The notes: generated by a model from the sequence alone, not told the origin. A stretch of 64,000 nt of DNA from Methylomonas sp. AM2-LC (GCF_039904985.1 NZ_CP157006.1:224758-288757); one strand, 5' to 3'. Shown: positions 1 to 8,791, numbered from the stretch's first letter. Program-made: numbers and translations.

Positions 1-92
1 TCGATCAAGCGGTCGACAATGTCGACAAAATAGCACTCTAATAGAAATATTACTTTAAAAGCAGTATAAAAGATGAAAAAAGGAGTATGTAA

Positions 93-1139
93 ATGAGTTT
101 AAATAGTTGTGTTGCTGCAGTTGATATAGGGTATGGAAATGTTAAGTATAGCTATTATAATAACGGGAAAATAGTCCTGCCAAGTCATTTTCCATCAACA
201 GCAAAATTAGTAAATGGTAGCGTAAATAAAGGTGTATTAGACTGGTCTGATCAGTTCGATATTTTAACTGTGATGGCCGAGGGGTTCAAATATATGGTCG
301 GCCCCGATGTGACAAAAACAATGTCGGTAGAAGAAAGTAGAAATAGACCATTATTAAAAGATTATGTTGAAACACCTCAACATATGGCGCTATTAAAAGG
401 TGCGTTGCGATTTATTGGGAAAAGGGAAATTAATATACTAATTACGGGTCTTCCAGTAGATTACTATAATTCATTTAAAGATGTTATGCGAGAAAAAGTA
501 ACTGGAATTCATGATTATCCAGATGGCGAAAGAATAGTAGTACATGAGGCTAAAGTTATGCCACAGCCAATGGGCGGTTTTGTAAATTATTTTTTGGACA
601 ATAATGAATTAAGCAGATTTAAAGATTTGAGATCTTTAACTATTGATGTAGGTTATTGTACGCTTGACTGGTTAATGTGTGAATCATTAGTAATGAATGA
701 TGGCCGCAGTAATTCTATAAGACATGGAATGTCTTCTGTACTGGAAAGATACAAGAACCTGATTAACGCAGATACGGGTTATGAATGTTCCGATGTTAGT
801 CGTATTGACGAAGGGCTTAGAAAAGGTTGCGTTATGAGAATTAACGGTGAAGAATACAATTTCAGTAAATTCACTCCTATAGTAAATCAGTTTATACAGG
901 AAGGAGCAATGTTATTAATGGCTGGAGTTGGTGAGCTTCAGGATATTGATGTAATTTTAATAGTCGGAGGTGGTGCTATATATTTTAAAGAGCAATTTGA
1001 GCTTGTTTTGAAACGTAAAATAATTCTATGTGAAGATGATATTTATTCGAATGTACGTGGTTATCTTAAAGCAGGCATTAGTATAAATAAAACTAATGTA
1101 GCGACAGTTGAACCTCAAAAGAAAATAGCTAAAAAGTAA
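93..1139 (+). CDS. parM: ParM/StbA-like actin-type plasmid segregation ATPase
   Basis: The 348-residue product has the actin/Hsp70 ATPase pattern of ParM-like proteins. VDIGYGNVKY near residues 10-19 fits the phosphate-1 loop, LTIDVGYCTLDW near 180-195 fits phosphate-2, and ILIVGGGAIYF near 287-297 fits the adenosine-side glycines. ParM proteins polymerise into filaments that push plasmid copies apart through a small DNA-binding adaptor and a centromere. The ATG at 93 is chosen because aaaaggag lies about 7 bases upstream. A small basic protein gene at 1731 could be the adaptor, but about 590 bases of repeat-invaded DNA separate them. The family is clear; which ParM subgroup it belongs to is not. 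A separate type I ParAB system lies at 3.7-5.8 kb. Confidence 0.85.
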   Translation: MSLNSCVAAVDIGYGNVKYSYYNNGKIVLPSHFPSTAKLVNGSVNKGVLDWSDQFDILTVMAEGFKYMVGPDVTKTMSVEESRNRPLLKDYVETPQHMALLKGALRFIGKREINILITGLPVDYYNSFKDVMREKVTGIHDYPDGERIVVHEAKVMPQPMGGFVNYFLDNNELSRFKDLRSLTIDVGYCTLDWLMCESLVMNDGRSNSIRHGMSSVLERYKNLINADTGYECSDVSRIDEGLRKGCVMRINGEEYNFSKFTPIVNQFIQEGAMLLMAGVGELQDIDVILIVGGGAIYFKEQFELVLKRKIILCEDDIYSNVRGYLKAGISINKTNVATVEPQKKIAKK

Positions 1140-1243
1140 GCACTTTAGATGTTTTATATTTGGCAGCCGCACTAAGCCAAGTACAGAGTGCAAAAATAGA
1201 CTTTCAACCGTTCTTATAATTGCACTGAGGGTGTTTTTAAGGA

Positions 1244-1442
1244 AGTCGATTGACCAGGAAGCTACGGGATAGAGAACGATAGTCAAATAGTCCATTGAAG
1301 TGCCTCATGTGCCTGTACTGTTTACTTGGAAGCATGCATGGCCGCTTATTTAGGGCAAGGGCTCAGCAGTCATTAAAATGCCGGTGTAGACCGATTTTAG
1401 GCCAAGGACGGACTATTCTTTGCGCTCGGAATACTGCACTCA
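1244..1442 (+). repeat. Degenerate copy of the 258-bp structured repeat
   Basis: Diverged copy of the element seen intact at 2848..3105. It keeps the start (ccaggaagctac, caaatagtcc) and the late segment (ccggtgtagaccgatttt, aggccaaggacggact), with a middle that has drifted. No gene is apparent between 1140 and 1567. Confidence 0.65.
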
Positions 1443-1567
1443 CTGCGTAATTTATATGCTCTGACATAAACGCTAAAAATCATAGAGTGAAAATTACTTT
1501 GGAAAATTCATTTGCGAGCACGGCAGGAAATTAAGTGTGCATACAACCCTCTTTGTTGGGTGGAGAC

Positions 1568-1708
1568 ATGATTGACGAAGACGATCGATCAAAAATGAAG
1601 TACTCATGTTCAACATGCAGATGGCTATTCATAAACATAGATAGCAAATTACAAAGGAGATGCGAGATTGGCCGCCGTACAGCGGACGCTATCCCTCACA
1701 GCTGGTAA
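1568..1708 (+). CDS. Small CxxC protein, 46 residues
   Basis: A short reading frame starting MIDEDDRSKMKYSCSTCRW and ending IPHSW, with a CSTC motif near residues 14-17 and a further Cys near 32. The spacing would allow a small metal-binding fold, and the composition (Cys, Trp, Arg) looks protein-like rather than random. It ends 22 bases before the next gene on the same strand, so the two may be cotranscribed. There is no strong ribosome-binding site (tggagac upstream). I do not recognise a family. It could be spurious. Confidence 0.35.
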   Translation: MIDEDDRSKMKYSCSTCRWLFINIDSKLQRRCEIGRRTADAIPHSW

Positions 1709-1730
1709 ATCGGCTGTGTTTCTCGTGTAA

Positions 1731-2027
1731 ATGATGATAAATAATGATAATGAATTGAGAATTCTGTTAAGGGTCACTAAAGATGACGATCCGGAAATTT
1801 GGAATTGGTTAAGCAAAATATCACCAAGAAGAAGAGCGTCATTCGTTCGTGTTGGATTAAGGAATGGTTTAGTGGGTCAAGGAATTGGAGTTGTAGGAAA
1901 AGAAAAGATTGATCTTAATTCAAATGCAATTGTTAAAAAACAAGATCTTAATGATAATAGTGCAAACTTGGTCGATAATGATTCTGAAAAACAAGTGGAA
2001 ATAAGTAGAGCTTTCGCAAACTTTTAG
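1731..2027 (+). CDS. Putative plasmid-stability adaptor (ParR/StbB-like)
   Basis: The 98-residue product has an N-terminal half rich in basic and hydrophobic residues (WLSKISPRRRASFVRVGL) and a hydrophilic tail rich in Asn, Asp and Gln. Small proteins with a basic RxSFxR helix after a short strand are typical of ParR/StbB-type ribbon-helix-helix adaptors encoded next to parM. That placement and composition are the only grounds for the call; no diagnostic motif is visible. Two adjacent ATG codons (1731 and 1734) are possible starts. It lies on the same strand as parM but is separated from it by about 590 bases with a decayed repeat copy, so the original operon may have been disrupted. Confidence 0.4.
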   Translation: MMINNDNELRILLRVTKDDDPEIWNWLSKISPRRRASFVRVGLRNGLVGQGIGVVGKEKIDLNSNAIVKKQDLNDNSANLVDNDSEKQVEISRAFANF

Positions 2028-2075
2028 ATTTTATTGGGTGAAATAGATATTATTTGGCACTGTCAAAAGCCGTCT

Positions 2076-2185
2076 ATCGCTGTTTGGAGATGAAGCTACG
2101 AGTGGATCGATGATAAGGGTAATAGCTTTTTGTGTGAAAAACTTGGTTAGGGAGTCAATGCACGTTATAGGCCAAGAGCGGTGGC
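2076..2185 (+). repeat. Possible short, decayed copy of the 258-bp repeat
   Basis: Starts cgctgtttgga like the intact copies, continues with gaagctacg, then skips to ataggccaagagcggtggcc, which resembles the late aggccaaggacggact segment. The middle is missing. Nothing else supportable is seen in 2028..2403. Confidence 0.35.
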
Positions 2186-2403
2186 CAGCAAAGGTCTGCT
2201 TTCCAGATCAGTTGTCGAATAATCAAAAATATAAATAGCGAGGGGTGCTTGTTATCGATAGATACCGATGGAGCACGCAACAACTAGATAACTTGGAAGG
2301 ATCCTATGTTTTTAAAAAGTGTTGACGGCGAGTACGAGCCGTCGTTTTTCATCATTAGACTTCGCACTACGCAAGCAATTTCGGTAGGATTGTCAAAGTT
2401 ATT

Positions 2404-2691
2404 GTGACTGAGGTTCCGATTGAAGAACATGGATTCAAACTCTATCAATACGATCTCAGGCTGGATGATGGGTCAACTTACCAGTTCGGGGCTCGGGACC
2501 TACTTGAGTACATAGCTTGCAAGATTGAAACAAAGCACTTTCCCTGTGAGCAGAAGCCTCCGGATCTACCTTGCAACTCGGTAGACATTCTTGTCAGGCA
2601 CTACGGGGGATCTCACCTAAGCGACTTCAAGCGTATAGCCCTAGGACGATTTGTGCCCTTTCGGCGCATTTGCCAAGACGCATGGCCTTGA
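2404..2691 (+). CDS. Hypothetical protein, 95 residues
   Basis: A GTG-started frame beginning MTEVPIEEHGFKLYQYD. The N-terminal two thirds (QYDLRLDDGSTYQFGARDLLEY) looks like a folded domain. A second frame at 2306..2407 (MFLKSVDGEYEPSFF...) runs directly into it with an overlap, so the true gene may be longer and frameshifted near 2404. No family is recognised. It sits just upstream of the iteron-like repeats and intact repeat copy A. Confidence 0.35.
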   Translation: MTEVPIEEHGFKLYQYDLRLDDGSTYQFGARDLLEYIACKIETKHFPCEQKPPDLPCNSVDILVRHYGGSHLSDFKRIALGRFVPFRRICQDAWP

Positions 2692-2778
2692 TCAGATTAG
2701 TTGGTACGTAAATGACAGACTCGTCTCAATTCAGGGTTCAAACTAGCCTTGATTTATAGATGGTTGTTCTGTGAGCGG

Positions 2779-3175
2779 GTAATAAAGTTTCATACTGAAA
2801 ACAAGATTCTTTAACAAAATATCACTTTATTGATTTATAACTACTTGCGCTGTTTGGACAGGAAACTACGCGATAGCGAGTGTCGTCCAAATAGTCCCTG
2901 GAAGCGCACAGGTGCCGGGCGGGTTTTCATGGAAAACCTGCAAGGCCTCCCGATAGCGCGTAGAGTCATAAGAGAGCAAGAAGTCCTACCTTCGAGCGAC
3001 GTGGACGGCCAGGGCGTCGAAGACATTAAGCCGTGCCGGTGTAGACCGATTTTAGGCCAAGGACGGACTAAAATCTTTACGGTTGAATCCGGCACTCGCT
3101 TTTTTTTAAATCAATATGCATCTTTATTACTTCACCAGTATGATACTTTATTACCTGGTATGAAACTCTATTGCC
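2779..3175. repeat. Iteron-like CTTTATTAC repeats interrupted by repeat copy A
   Basis: Related 16-17-bp units occur at 3115 (TATGCATCTTTATTAC), 3139 (TATGATACTTTATTACC) and 3159 (TATGAAACTCTATTGCC), the last two exactly 20 bp apart. An inverted unit lies at 2779..2796. The intact repeat 2848..3105 falls between the inverted and direct units. Related CTTTATTA words recur near 8935 and 8990. Spaced units like these could be replication-initiator or partition-protein sites, but no Rep gene is seen. Confidence 0.35.
2848..3105 (+). repeat. 258-bp structured repeat, intact copy A
   Basis: Near-identical to 9134..9391. Visible hairpins are: TTTGGAC pairing with GTCCAAA near the start; GGTTTTC-atg-GAAAACC; CGACG pairing with CGTCG; and GATTTTAG pairing with CTAAAATC near the end. 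It runs from cgctgtttgg to actcgctttttt. There is no obvious terminal inverted repeat and no convincing reading frame. Its flanks form a 10-bp inverted pair (tattgattta / taaatcaata), so it may have entered a palindromic site. Confidence 0.85.
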
Positions 3176-3429
3176 TTACTACATGTTCTTTCGACTGCTG
3201 TAGCAACTACGTGACACATTTGCCTTAGATTCAATATGTCCATAGTATTGTGCGTTTTTACACAGCCAGGGTCGTTAAAAGACGATCATAAGCCGACCAA
3301 CCAAGCCATTAATTATCGAAAGTCGAATTCAAATCACTTAATGGTGTTCAATGTTAAAAGCCATCAGTTTTCATTCAAAACGTATTTTTACAAATAGCCT
3401 AATAAAGATCCGCAGATAATGCCGGATTT

Positions 3430-3480
3430 AGATCATGAATATTTTGGGATGTATGGCCAAAAATCGATCTACACCTGAAG
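3430..3480 (-). repeat. Decayed fragment of the 258-bp repeat
   Basis: On the minus strand this matches the late hairpin segment (attttgggatgtatggcc, aaaaatcgatctacacc). No gene is supported in the rest of 3229..3643. Confidence 0.45.
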
Positions 3481-3643
3481 GATTAATGTCACCGGCCTAG
3501 GGACCGTTCACTTCACTCGAAGATGAGACTTATTGTTTTGGTATAACTATATGCTATATCGGGAACGGTAATACTCGTTGTTAGTTCTGTTATGGTACTT
3601 TTGAAACAAATATTATTCAATGTAACATTATGCCTCTCGCGTA

Positions 3644-3671
3644 ACATTATTATGCTAATTAATAATAATGT
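3644..3671. promoter_or_regulatory. Palindromic operator candidate upstream of parA
   Basis: ACATTATTAT (3644..3653) and ATAATAATGT (3662..3671) form a perfect 10-bp inverted repeat around an 8-bp spacer. A partial copy (gtaacattatg) lies just upstream at about 3622. Type Ia ParA proteins with an N-terminal helix-turn-helix usually repress their own operon from such a site, and parA starts 58 bases downstream. Confidence 0.5.
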
Positions 3672-3729
3672 GCTGGAATTACTAATTTATCGTATACTTT
3701 GAAAATAATACAAAAACTGGGTATTTTCA

Positions 3730-4788
3730 ATGAACAATAAATTTAGTGAATTTAGAGATTTTGGTGTTAGGGCTAAACTTGCGCAGGAATTCATCGGCTT
3801 TGTAGATGGTAGTAACAGAAAATTTAGATCTTTGTTTGATAGTAAAGGAATTTATGAAAAAATTTACTATCCACACGAAATTCGTCAAGCAAGATTACAG
3901 CTATTAGGGCATACAGAGTTAACTGCTTCAAAAAAACAAGCAACACTACCACCAATCATCACTAGTCGAATGGCGAAGGGCGGGACCGGGAAAACGACCC
4001 TTTGCGCTGGTGTAGCAACCACTTTAGCTATGAACGGATTAAGGGTTCTACTTATCGACGGTGACCCTCAAGCAAGTCTAACAAGTCTTTTTGGGATTGA
4101 TTGGAGTAAGGTGGATATTACCCATATTGGCACATTAATGTACAAGTACCACTTTAAGCAGCCATATAACTTACAAGAAGCAATAATTCCACTATATAAG
4201 CACGGCATGTTGGACTTAATTGCTTCTGACATTTCTTTAGCTAACGCCGATTCATGGCTAATGTCAGCAACGAATCGGGAGTTTACATTTAAAAAATTAC
4301 TAGATTCAAACGTTGATGTTTTGAGTAATTACGATGTTGTAATAATTGACTCTGCACCATCTACCAATCTTCTTACCAATACTTTTATGTGCGCATGCAA
4401 GAAAATACTTGCTGTCGTTTGGCTTGATGGGCAATCACTTATGGCAATGAAAGTGCTAGCCAATAATGTTAATGAGCTTAATGAAGCATTCCACCAAACA
4501 GGATTTCATCTTGGTGTTCATATAGTCGCAAACGGATACCATCAAAGTTACGGTACTTGCAAAGAAGCAATGGGGACGCTGTGTAGCAGTTACCCAAACA
4601 ATGTAAACGACAATATTATTCCTCATTCCAGTAGCTTTATGCGTCAAGTAGAGCTTCTTGCGGATAAAAAAAGTGGCACGGTTTTAGAGCGCGAACCTAA
4701 TTCAGTTGCGGCCAGATCAATTATTGAGCTCACAAAAAGTTTAATCAAAGAGTACGACATTAAGATTGGTACTGTAAAAATAATTTAA
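3730..4788 (+). CDS. parA: ParA partition ATPase (type Ia)
   Basis: The 352-residue protein carries a deviant Walker A motif (KGGTGKTT, about residues 82-89), the A' region LLIDGDPQAS (about 107-116) and a Walker B-like DVVIIDSAP (about 205-213). The roughly 75-residue N-terminal extension fits the helix-turn-helix part of type Ia ParA proteins, which both move plasmids over the nucleoid and repress their own promoter. parB follows after 10 bases, so the genes form an operon. A perfect 10-bp palindrome 58 bases upstream is a likely operator. The length and all core motifs look intact. Confidence 0.92.
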   Translation: MNNKFSEFRDFGVRAKLAQEFIGFVDGSNRKFRSLFDSKGIYEKIYYPHEIRQARLQLLGHTELTASKKQATLPPIITSRMAKGGTGKTTLCAGVATTLAMNGLRVLLIDGDPQASLTSLFGIDWSKVDITHIGTLMYKYHFKQPYNLQEAIIPLYKHGMLDLIASDISLANADSWLMSATNREFTFKKLLDSNVDVLSNYDVVIIDSAPSTNLLTNTFMCACKKILAVVWLDGQSLMAMKVLANNVNELNEAFHQTGFHLGVHIVANGYHQSYGTCKEAMGTLCSSYPNNVNDNIIPHSSSFMRQVELLADKKSGTVLEREPNSVAARSIIELTKSLIKEYDIKIGTVKII

Positions 4789-4798
4789 GGTAATCACG

Positions 4799-5764
4799 AT
4801 GAAAAAAGAACGTTTGACAGTTGCATCCTTGGTTAGTAGTGGAAAACTACCGACAGGAAACACAGTTTCATTACCAGCTTTCAAGCAAGAAGAAGATTAT
4901 TCAACTGGCTATAAGATTGCTAATATTCCTTTAAATCAGATCACACCTAACCCATACCAGCCTAGACAAACTTTCCCAGACTTTGAAATACAATCGCTTG
5001 CTGATTCGATTCAATCAGAAGGTCTTATTCAACCGATAGCTTTGCGGATGCTTGAGGACGGTAAATATCAAATCATCGCCGGCGAACGCAGATACAGAGC
5101 TTTTCGAATCCTTGAAAGAATTGAGATTCCTTCTGTATTATTCGAGGTAACAGAAACTCAAATGGCTGTTATGGCTCTTGTTGAAAATGTTCGGCGAAAA
5201 GACTTGTCAGATTATGAAATTGGGTGTGCCATACGGCGTATTGAGAATGATTTCAAATCAAAGAAAAATCTTGCTGAATCTCTAGGTCTTGGTAGAGAAG
5301 ATATGTATAAATACCTTAGCTTTGAATCGCTACCAGATTTTATAAAAACTAAATTTATAAATGATCCTTGGTTTATATCAAGAAATGCATCGTACGATAT
5401 AGTTGCCACTTTGAATAAACTAAAGGCAATGCCCGATATTAATTATCAGAATGCAATTCATCACCTTGGTTGTGCAATCGAATTACTTGAATCAGGTGAT
5501 ATCGATCAGACAAAAATATCAAAATTTGTATATGATAAAACCATACTGTTAACTGACAATATTATTAGTAAAGAGCAGGAGTACTTTTATACCGGCTCAA
5601 GACGTATCGGGTTTTTCTCATCATCAGCAAATGGTCTATCAATAAAGTTATCAAGCGGGGTTCTTACCGTAGATCAAACAATGCAACTTAAGGCATTAAT
5701 TAACGAATTTGTTAGTCAAAAACTTTCGACTCCAATAACAAGTGTAATTGATAAAAAGAATTAA
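4799..5764 (+). CDS. parB: ParB centromere-binding CTPase
   Basis: The 321-residue product has the ParB/Spo0J N-terminal fold: PNPYQPRQTF (about residues 52-61), IIAGERRYRA (about 93-102; the GxRRxR box that binds CTP in the family) and LVENVRRKDLSDYE (about 125-138). A helix-turn-helix follows near 154-175 (NLAESLGLGREDMYKYLSF). The C-terminal third is less conserved and should contain the dimerisation domain. It loads on parS and stimulates ParA. A palindrome pair that could be parS begins at the base after its stop codon. The ATG at 4799 follows aaggtaatcac. Confidence 0.92.
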   Translation: MKKERLTVASLVSSGKLPTGNTVSLPAFKQEEDYSTGYKIANIPLNQITPNPYQPRQTFPDFEIQSLADSIQSEGLIQPIALRMLEDGKYQIIAGERRYRAFRILERIEIPSVLFEVTETQMAVMALVENVRRKDLSDYEIGCAIRRIENDFKSKKNLAESLGLGREDMYKYLSFESLPDFIKTKFINDPWFISRNASYDIVATLNKLKAMPDINYQNAIHHLGCAIELLESGDIDQTKISKFVYDKTILLTDNIISKEQEYFYTGSRRIGFFSSSANGLSIKLSSGVLTVDQTMQLKALINEFVSQKLSTPITSVIDKKN

Positions 5765-5815
5765 GTGTAGCTAGTAGCTACACATTAAAGATTAAAGTGT
5801 AGCTACTAGCTACAG
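5765..5815. promoter_or_regulatory. parS: parS centromere candidate: two 19-bp palindromes
   Basis: GTGTAGCTAGTAGCTACAC (5765..5783) is a perfect palindrome. GTGTAGCTACTAGCTACAG (5797..5815) is the same with one arm mismatch. They are offset by 32 bp (about three helical turns) and begin right after the parB stop. A partial third unit (atgtagcg) follows at about 5821. There is no T-run, so a terminator is less likely than a ParB site. Confidence 0.65.
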
Positions 5816-5831
5816 ATTCAATGTAGCGATT

Positions 5832-5900
5832 GCAGGTTCCGACAGTAAAGATTTTAATCCTCCTTGGGTGAAAATCGGTCTACACACCTACACTGTTTAA
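5832..5900 (-). repeat. Decayed fragment of the 258-bp repeat
   Basis: The minus-strand match covers the late hairpin: agtaaagattttaatcc, then tgaaaatcggtctacac. The hairpin arms (gatttt / aaaatc) remain complementary although the loop has changed. I see no supportable gene in 5901..6438. Confidence 0.55.
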
Positions 5901-6438
5901 TTTCTTCGATGCTATTGACGTCCATCTCGCTCTTGCGTGACCGGCGATTTTTCCGATCGTGCTCACGCCAAATAACTGCATCAATGTAGGCAATAAGCAG
6001 TATGCCAACTTTCACATGTGGCAGTCGAAAGTTGTGAATGCTCTCGATACTTCATATCCAATCATTTCGTTCATACAGATAATTTAGGTTCACATTCTAA
6101 ATGCTATTTAGGATGTTCAATGTTGAACGGTAACGACTTAGGCTGTACTCAAGATTATTGCTATATTGCGAATAAAAACTTCTTACAAGTTTACAAGGAA
6201 CTCTATACCGTATTCCCTGAGCCACAGAGCTTCCAAAATAAATAGATAACTCCGTTGACCGATTTAGTGTGCAATCAATCATTAAATAGCGTATTTTAAA
6301 GGCCGTCACCGTCTTTCACGAATCGGCCGATATAATGGGAAGTATAGCTATGGATGGTCAGTCTTTGATGTTCATTAGTGGTTAGGCATAATGAAATGAT
6401 GTTATATTTGCATAAGAACGCTCTTCTGTGTAATTTTC

Positions 6439-8097
6439 TTAGAAAATTTTATTAAACTGAGCATGATTAGCATCTTCCTCAGCATGAATATACTGCGATG
6501 TTGTTTCAAGACTAGAATGCCCCATATTTTCTTTAATCATGGACAAGGGAACAGATTTTTCTGCAGAAATAGATCCATAGGTATGACGCAACCAATGTGT
6601 ACTAGCTTTATCAATCTTTTGAGCAAGATCAGGATGCTCTTCCTTTACCATTAAAGATATTTGTTCAAAAAAACCTTTAATGGTGGTGTGAATGGCCAAT
6701 GGCATTACATGCTCTTCAACAGATTTTCGTAAAGAAGGAATTAGAGGGTAATCAGGTGATGATGAGGTAAATGAAAGACCAGTAAGCAATAAATAAGTCT
6801 GTCTAATTAAAATATAGGTACTATTTGGAAGGGGGGTTTTACGAATTTTTTGACCTTTACCCAGAACTGTTATCCAAGTTTGTATGCCGTCTATCCTTTC
6901 TATATATTTAACGTCTTCAATTTTTGCTTGAACAATTTCGTGTAGTCGCAATCCGGTTGAAAATCCCAAAAAGCTAATCATTCTGGCTCGTAACCATTTT
7001 TTACGCGTAGCCAGTTTATCAGAAGAGTCAATCAGCTTATTAGAAGCTGAGTCAATAATATGCCACTGGGCCTCGGAAAATGATCGATTGACTAAAATAG
7101 CACCCTCTTTTGTTTGTTTTTTAAACATGGGTAATACACTGAACGGATTATGTTTTAAATAGTGCACTTCAACAAGAAAACCAAACAATCCTTTGATAAT
7201 GGTGTAGGCCAATTTTTGGCTCTGGTGAGAAAGAGGACCTTTAAATGGCCGCCAGCGAATATCATTCTGTTTCCGTGGCCTTCCAACCCATTTTTCAATA
7301 GGCTTAGGTGATTTAATAAATTTAAAATATTCTTTAATATCCTCATGATCAAGAGAAGAAATGGCTTTAAATTTTACAGTGAGACTCCAAAGCAAAAGCC
7401 GTTCCGCTTCACGTTTATAGCTTCTATAGGTATGAGTTTGAATATCGTGCCTTTTTAACCAAGCATAAATTGCAGACAAATCATTATTGATTTCTATATC
7501 TGGCCGAGTTTCAGAACGATTGACGCCCATGGAACCATTAATATGCTCAGGTATCAACAATCGCTCAAGAGGAACAACTCCGGTTTCATAGACAATAGGT
7601 GTGCGATCAATCACAGCGACTGCTTTGATCAAGCTTTCCGGAAATAAATTGGTAAATATTTCTTGAACTTGTTTTGCGTGTACTTCACCTAGACCATCAA
7701 TTCCTGCCCACCAAAATTTTTCACTGGTTGCAAAAAATGTTATAAATTCCTGACATGTTGTTAATTTAAGATGTTTTAATTTTAAAAGAATTGTCGGTGG
7801 CACCCAATAGCTTAGAGGATCTTCATAAGAGGGTGTAATGTCTGGTTCGGAAATCAGAATAGATAACCTGTGTAATGTCAGTTTTTCTGATTCCTTTGAG
7901 GTGGGTGGCTTGTTAAGCCATATACTAGACCAATCAAATTTTAGACGCAAAGATTTTAGATAAAGCTGGTTACGCACAAAATTTAGGCGGGAAAAAGTTA
8001 ATTCATTTACACCTGAGTCAGTTAGTGATGAAATCGGTATACCACGTATCCAGGCTCTAGCCAGTAATTGGTCGTCAAGACACAGTCCTTTATTCAT
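6439..8097 (-). CDS. Tyrosine recombinase/integrase with N-terminal DUF3701-like region
   Basis: This 552-residue site-specific recombinase has the catalytic pattern of the tyrosine family: TGLRLHEIV (Arg, about residue 376), HWLRHTYGS (HxxR, about 500), MGHSS (about 525) and SQYIH with the nucleophilic Tyr (about 535). The first 170 residues resemble the DUF3701 domain found in some plasmid and transposon integrases, and a SAM-like DNA-binding domain follows (YAWLKRHDIQTHTYRSYKR). It is encoded alone between partition genes and repeats. It could resolve plasmid multimers or integrate an element; no attachment site was identified. Start chosen from good spacing to a GGAGG-like run on the minus strand (cccggaggtt). 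Confidence 0.85.
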   Translation of the reverse strand: MNKGLCLDDQLLARAWIRGIPISSLTDSGVNELTFSRLNFVRNQLYLKSLRLKFDWSSIWLNKPPTSKESEKLTLHRLSILISEPDITPSYEDPLSYWVPPTILLKLKHLKLTTCQEFITFFATSEKFWWAGIDGLGEVHAKQVQEIFTNLFPESLIKAVAVIDRTPIVYETGVVPLERLLIPEHINGSMGVNRSETRPDIEINNDLSAIYAWLKRHDIQTHTYRSYKREAERLLLWSLTVKFKAISSLDHEDIKEYFKFIKSPKPIEKWVGRPRKQNDIRWRPFKGPLSHQSQKLAYTIIKGLFGFLVEVHYLKHNPFSVLPMFKKQTKEGAILVNRSFSEAQWHIIDSASNKLIDSSDKLATRKKWLRARMISFLGFSTGLRLHEIVQAKIEDVKYIERIDGIQTWITVLGKGQKIRKTPLPNSTYILIRQTYLLLTGLSFTSSSPDYPLIPSLRKSVEEHVMPLAIHTTIKGFFEQISLMVKEEHPDLAQKIDKASTHWLRHTYGSISAEKSVPLSMIKENMGHSSLETTSQYIHAEEDANHAQFNKIF

Positions 8098-8507
8098 ATA
8101 ACCTCCGGGAATGTTTAATATGCCATTAAAAATTTAGCGAGTGCCGAATTACGACCGTAACTAATTTTGGGCTCACAACCATTATCATCTATTCAATGAT
8201 CTTTACACACAAGATAAGGGATAACCCTAAAAAGCAATATAGCCATGGGATGGACTATAAAGCATGACTATTTGATTAAGCTAGTCTGAAAAGGCATTAA
8301 TATATTAATTCTGACACCTAACGTTTGCGCTACATTAGCTGTTAGATATGGACCTGCGCCTAGGTCTGCCATTGCACCTAGATATTTTTCTCCCAAGATA
8401 TCAGTCACGCTGAAAACTATCACCCATCCGCTTCGAAACAATCGCGCCAGAGTTGATATGACATACCTTTACCATACTGAGAGGTATTTACTTTGGCATT
8501 TATGTTG

Positions 8508-8558
8508 GAAGTAAAAATTATACATTGCGACAAAAAACCTAGGTATAACTTTTACTTC
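8508..8558. repeat. 15-bp inverted repeat
   Basis: gaagtaaaaattata (8508..8522) pairs with tataacttttacttc (8544..8558) with one mismatch, around a 21-bp loop. No T-run follows. Function unknown. No gene is seen between 8098 and 8791. Confidence 0.45.
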
Positions 8559-8594
8559 GTCGTGTCGAATAACTGCATTAGTGTCATAACGGCT

Positions 8595-8690
8595 ATTAAT
8601 TTATAAGGGTTTTGACATTAATTGTGTCACATGCAATTTCATTTATGACATAGATAATGTCATTTCTAGAAAATTGTGACACGGATAGCG
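8595..8690. promoter_or_regulatory. Cluster of TGACA/TGTCA repeats, possible binding array
   Basis: Contains GACATTAATTGTGTCAC, the palindrome ATGACAT-agata-ATGTCAT (8645..8663) and AATTGTGACAC in about 95 bp. The word ATTAATTGTGTCAC resembles ATTAATGGTGTCAC in the direct repeats at 21517..21572. It may be a protein-binding or origin-like array; this is unproven. Confidence 0.35.
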
Positions 8691-8791
8691 TCCATTTTTT
8701 ATCTATCTTCGCCTGTAGTTACTCGTCTCAAGCTTACTACTAAGTTCAGTAGTCTTTGTAAATAAGAACGGTTTTTACAACTGAAAGCTAT

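Noticed and set aside
2830..3228. Open frames on both strands over repeat copies A and B
   Set aside because: They repeat in both copies because the DNA is repeated, extend into unrelated flanks, and look like hairpin-driven composition rather than protein.
6018..6245. 75-codon frame with several Cys
   Set aside because: GTG start without ribosome-binding site, low-complexity composition, no neighbour logic.
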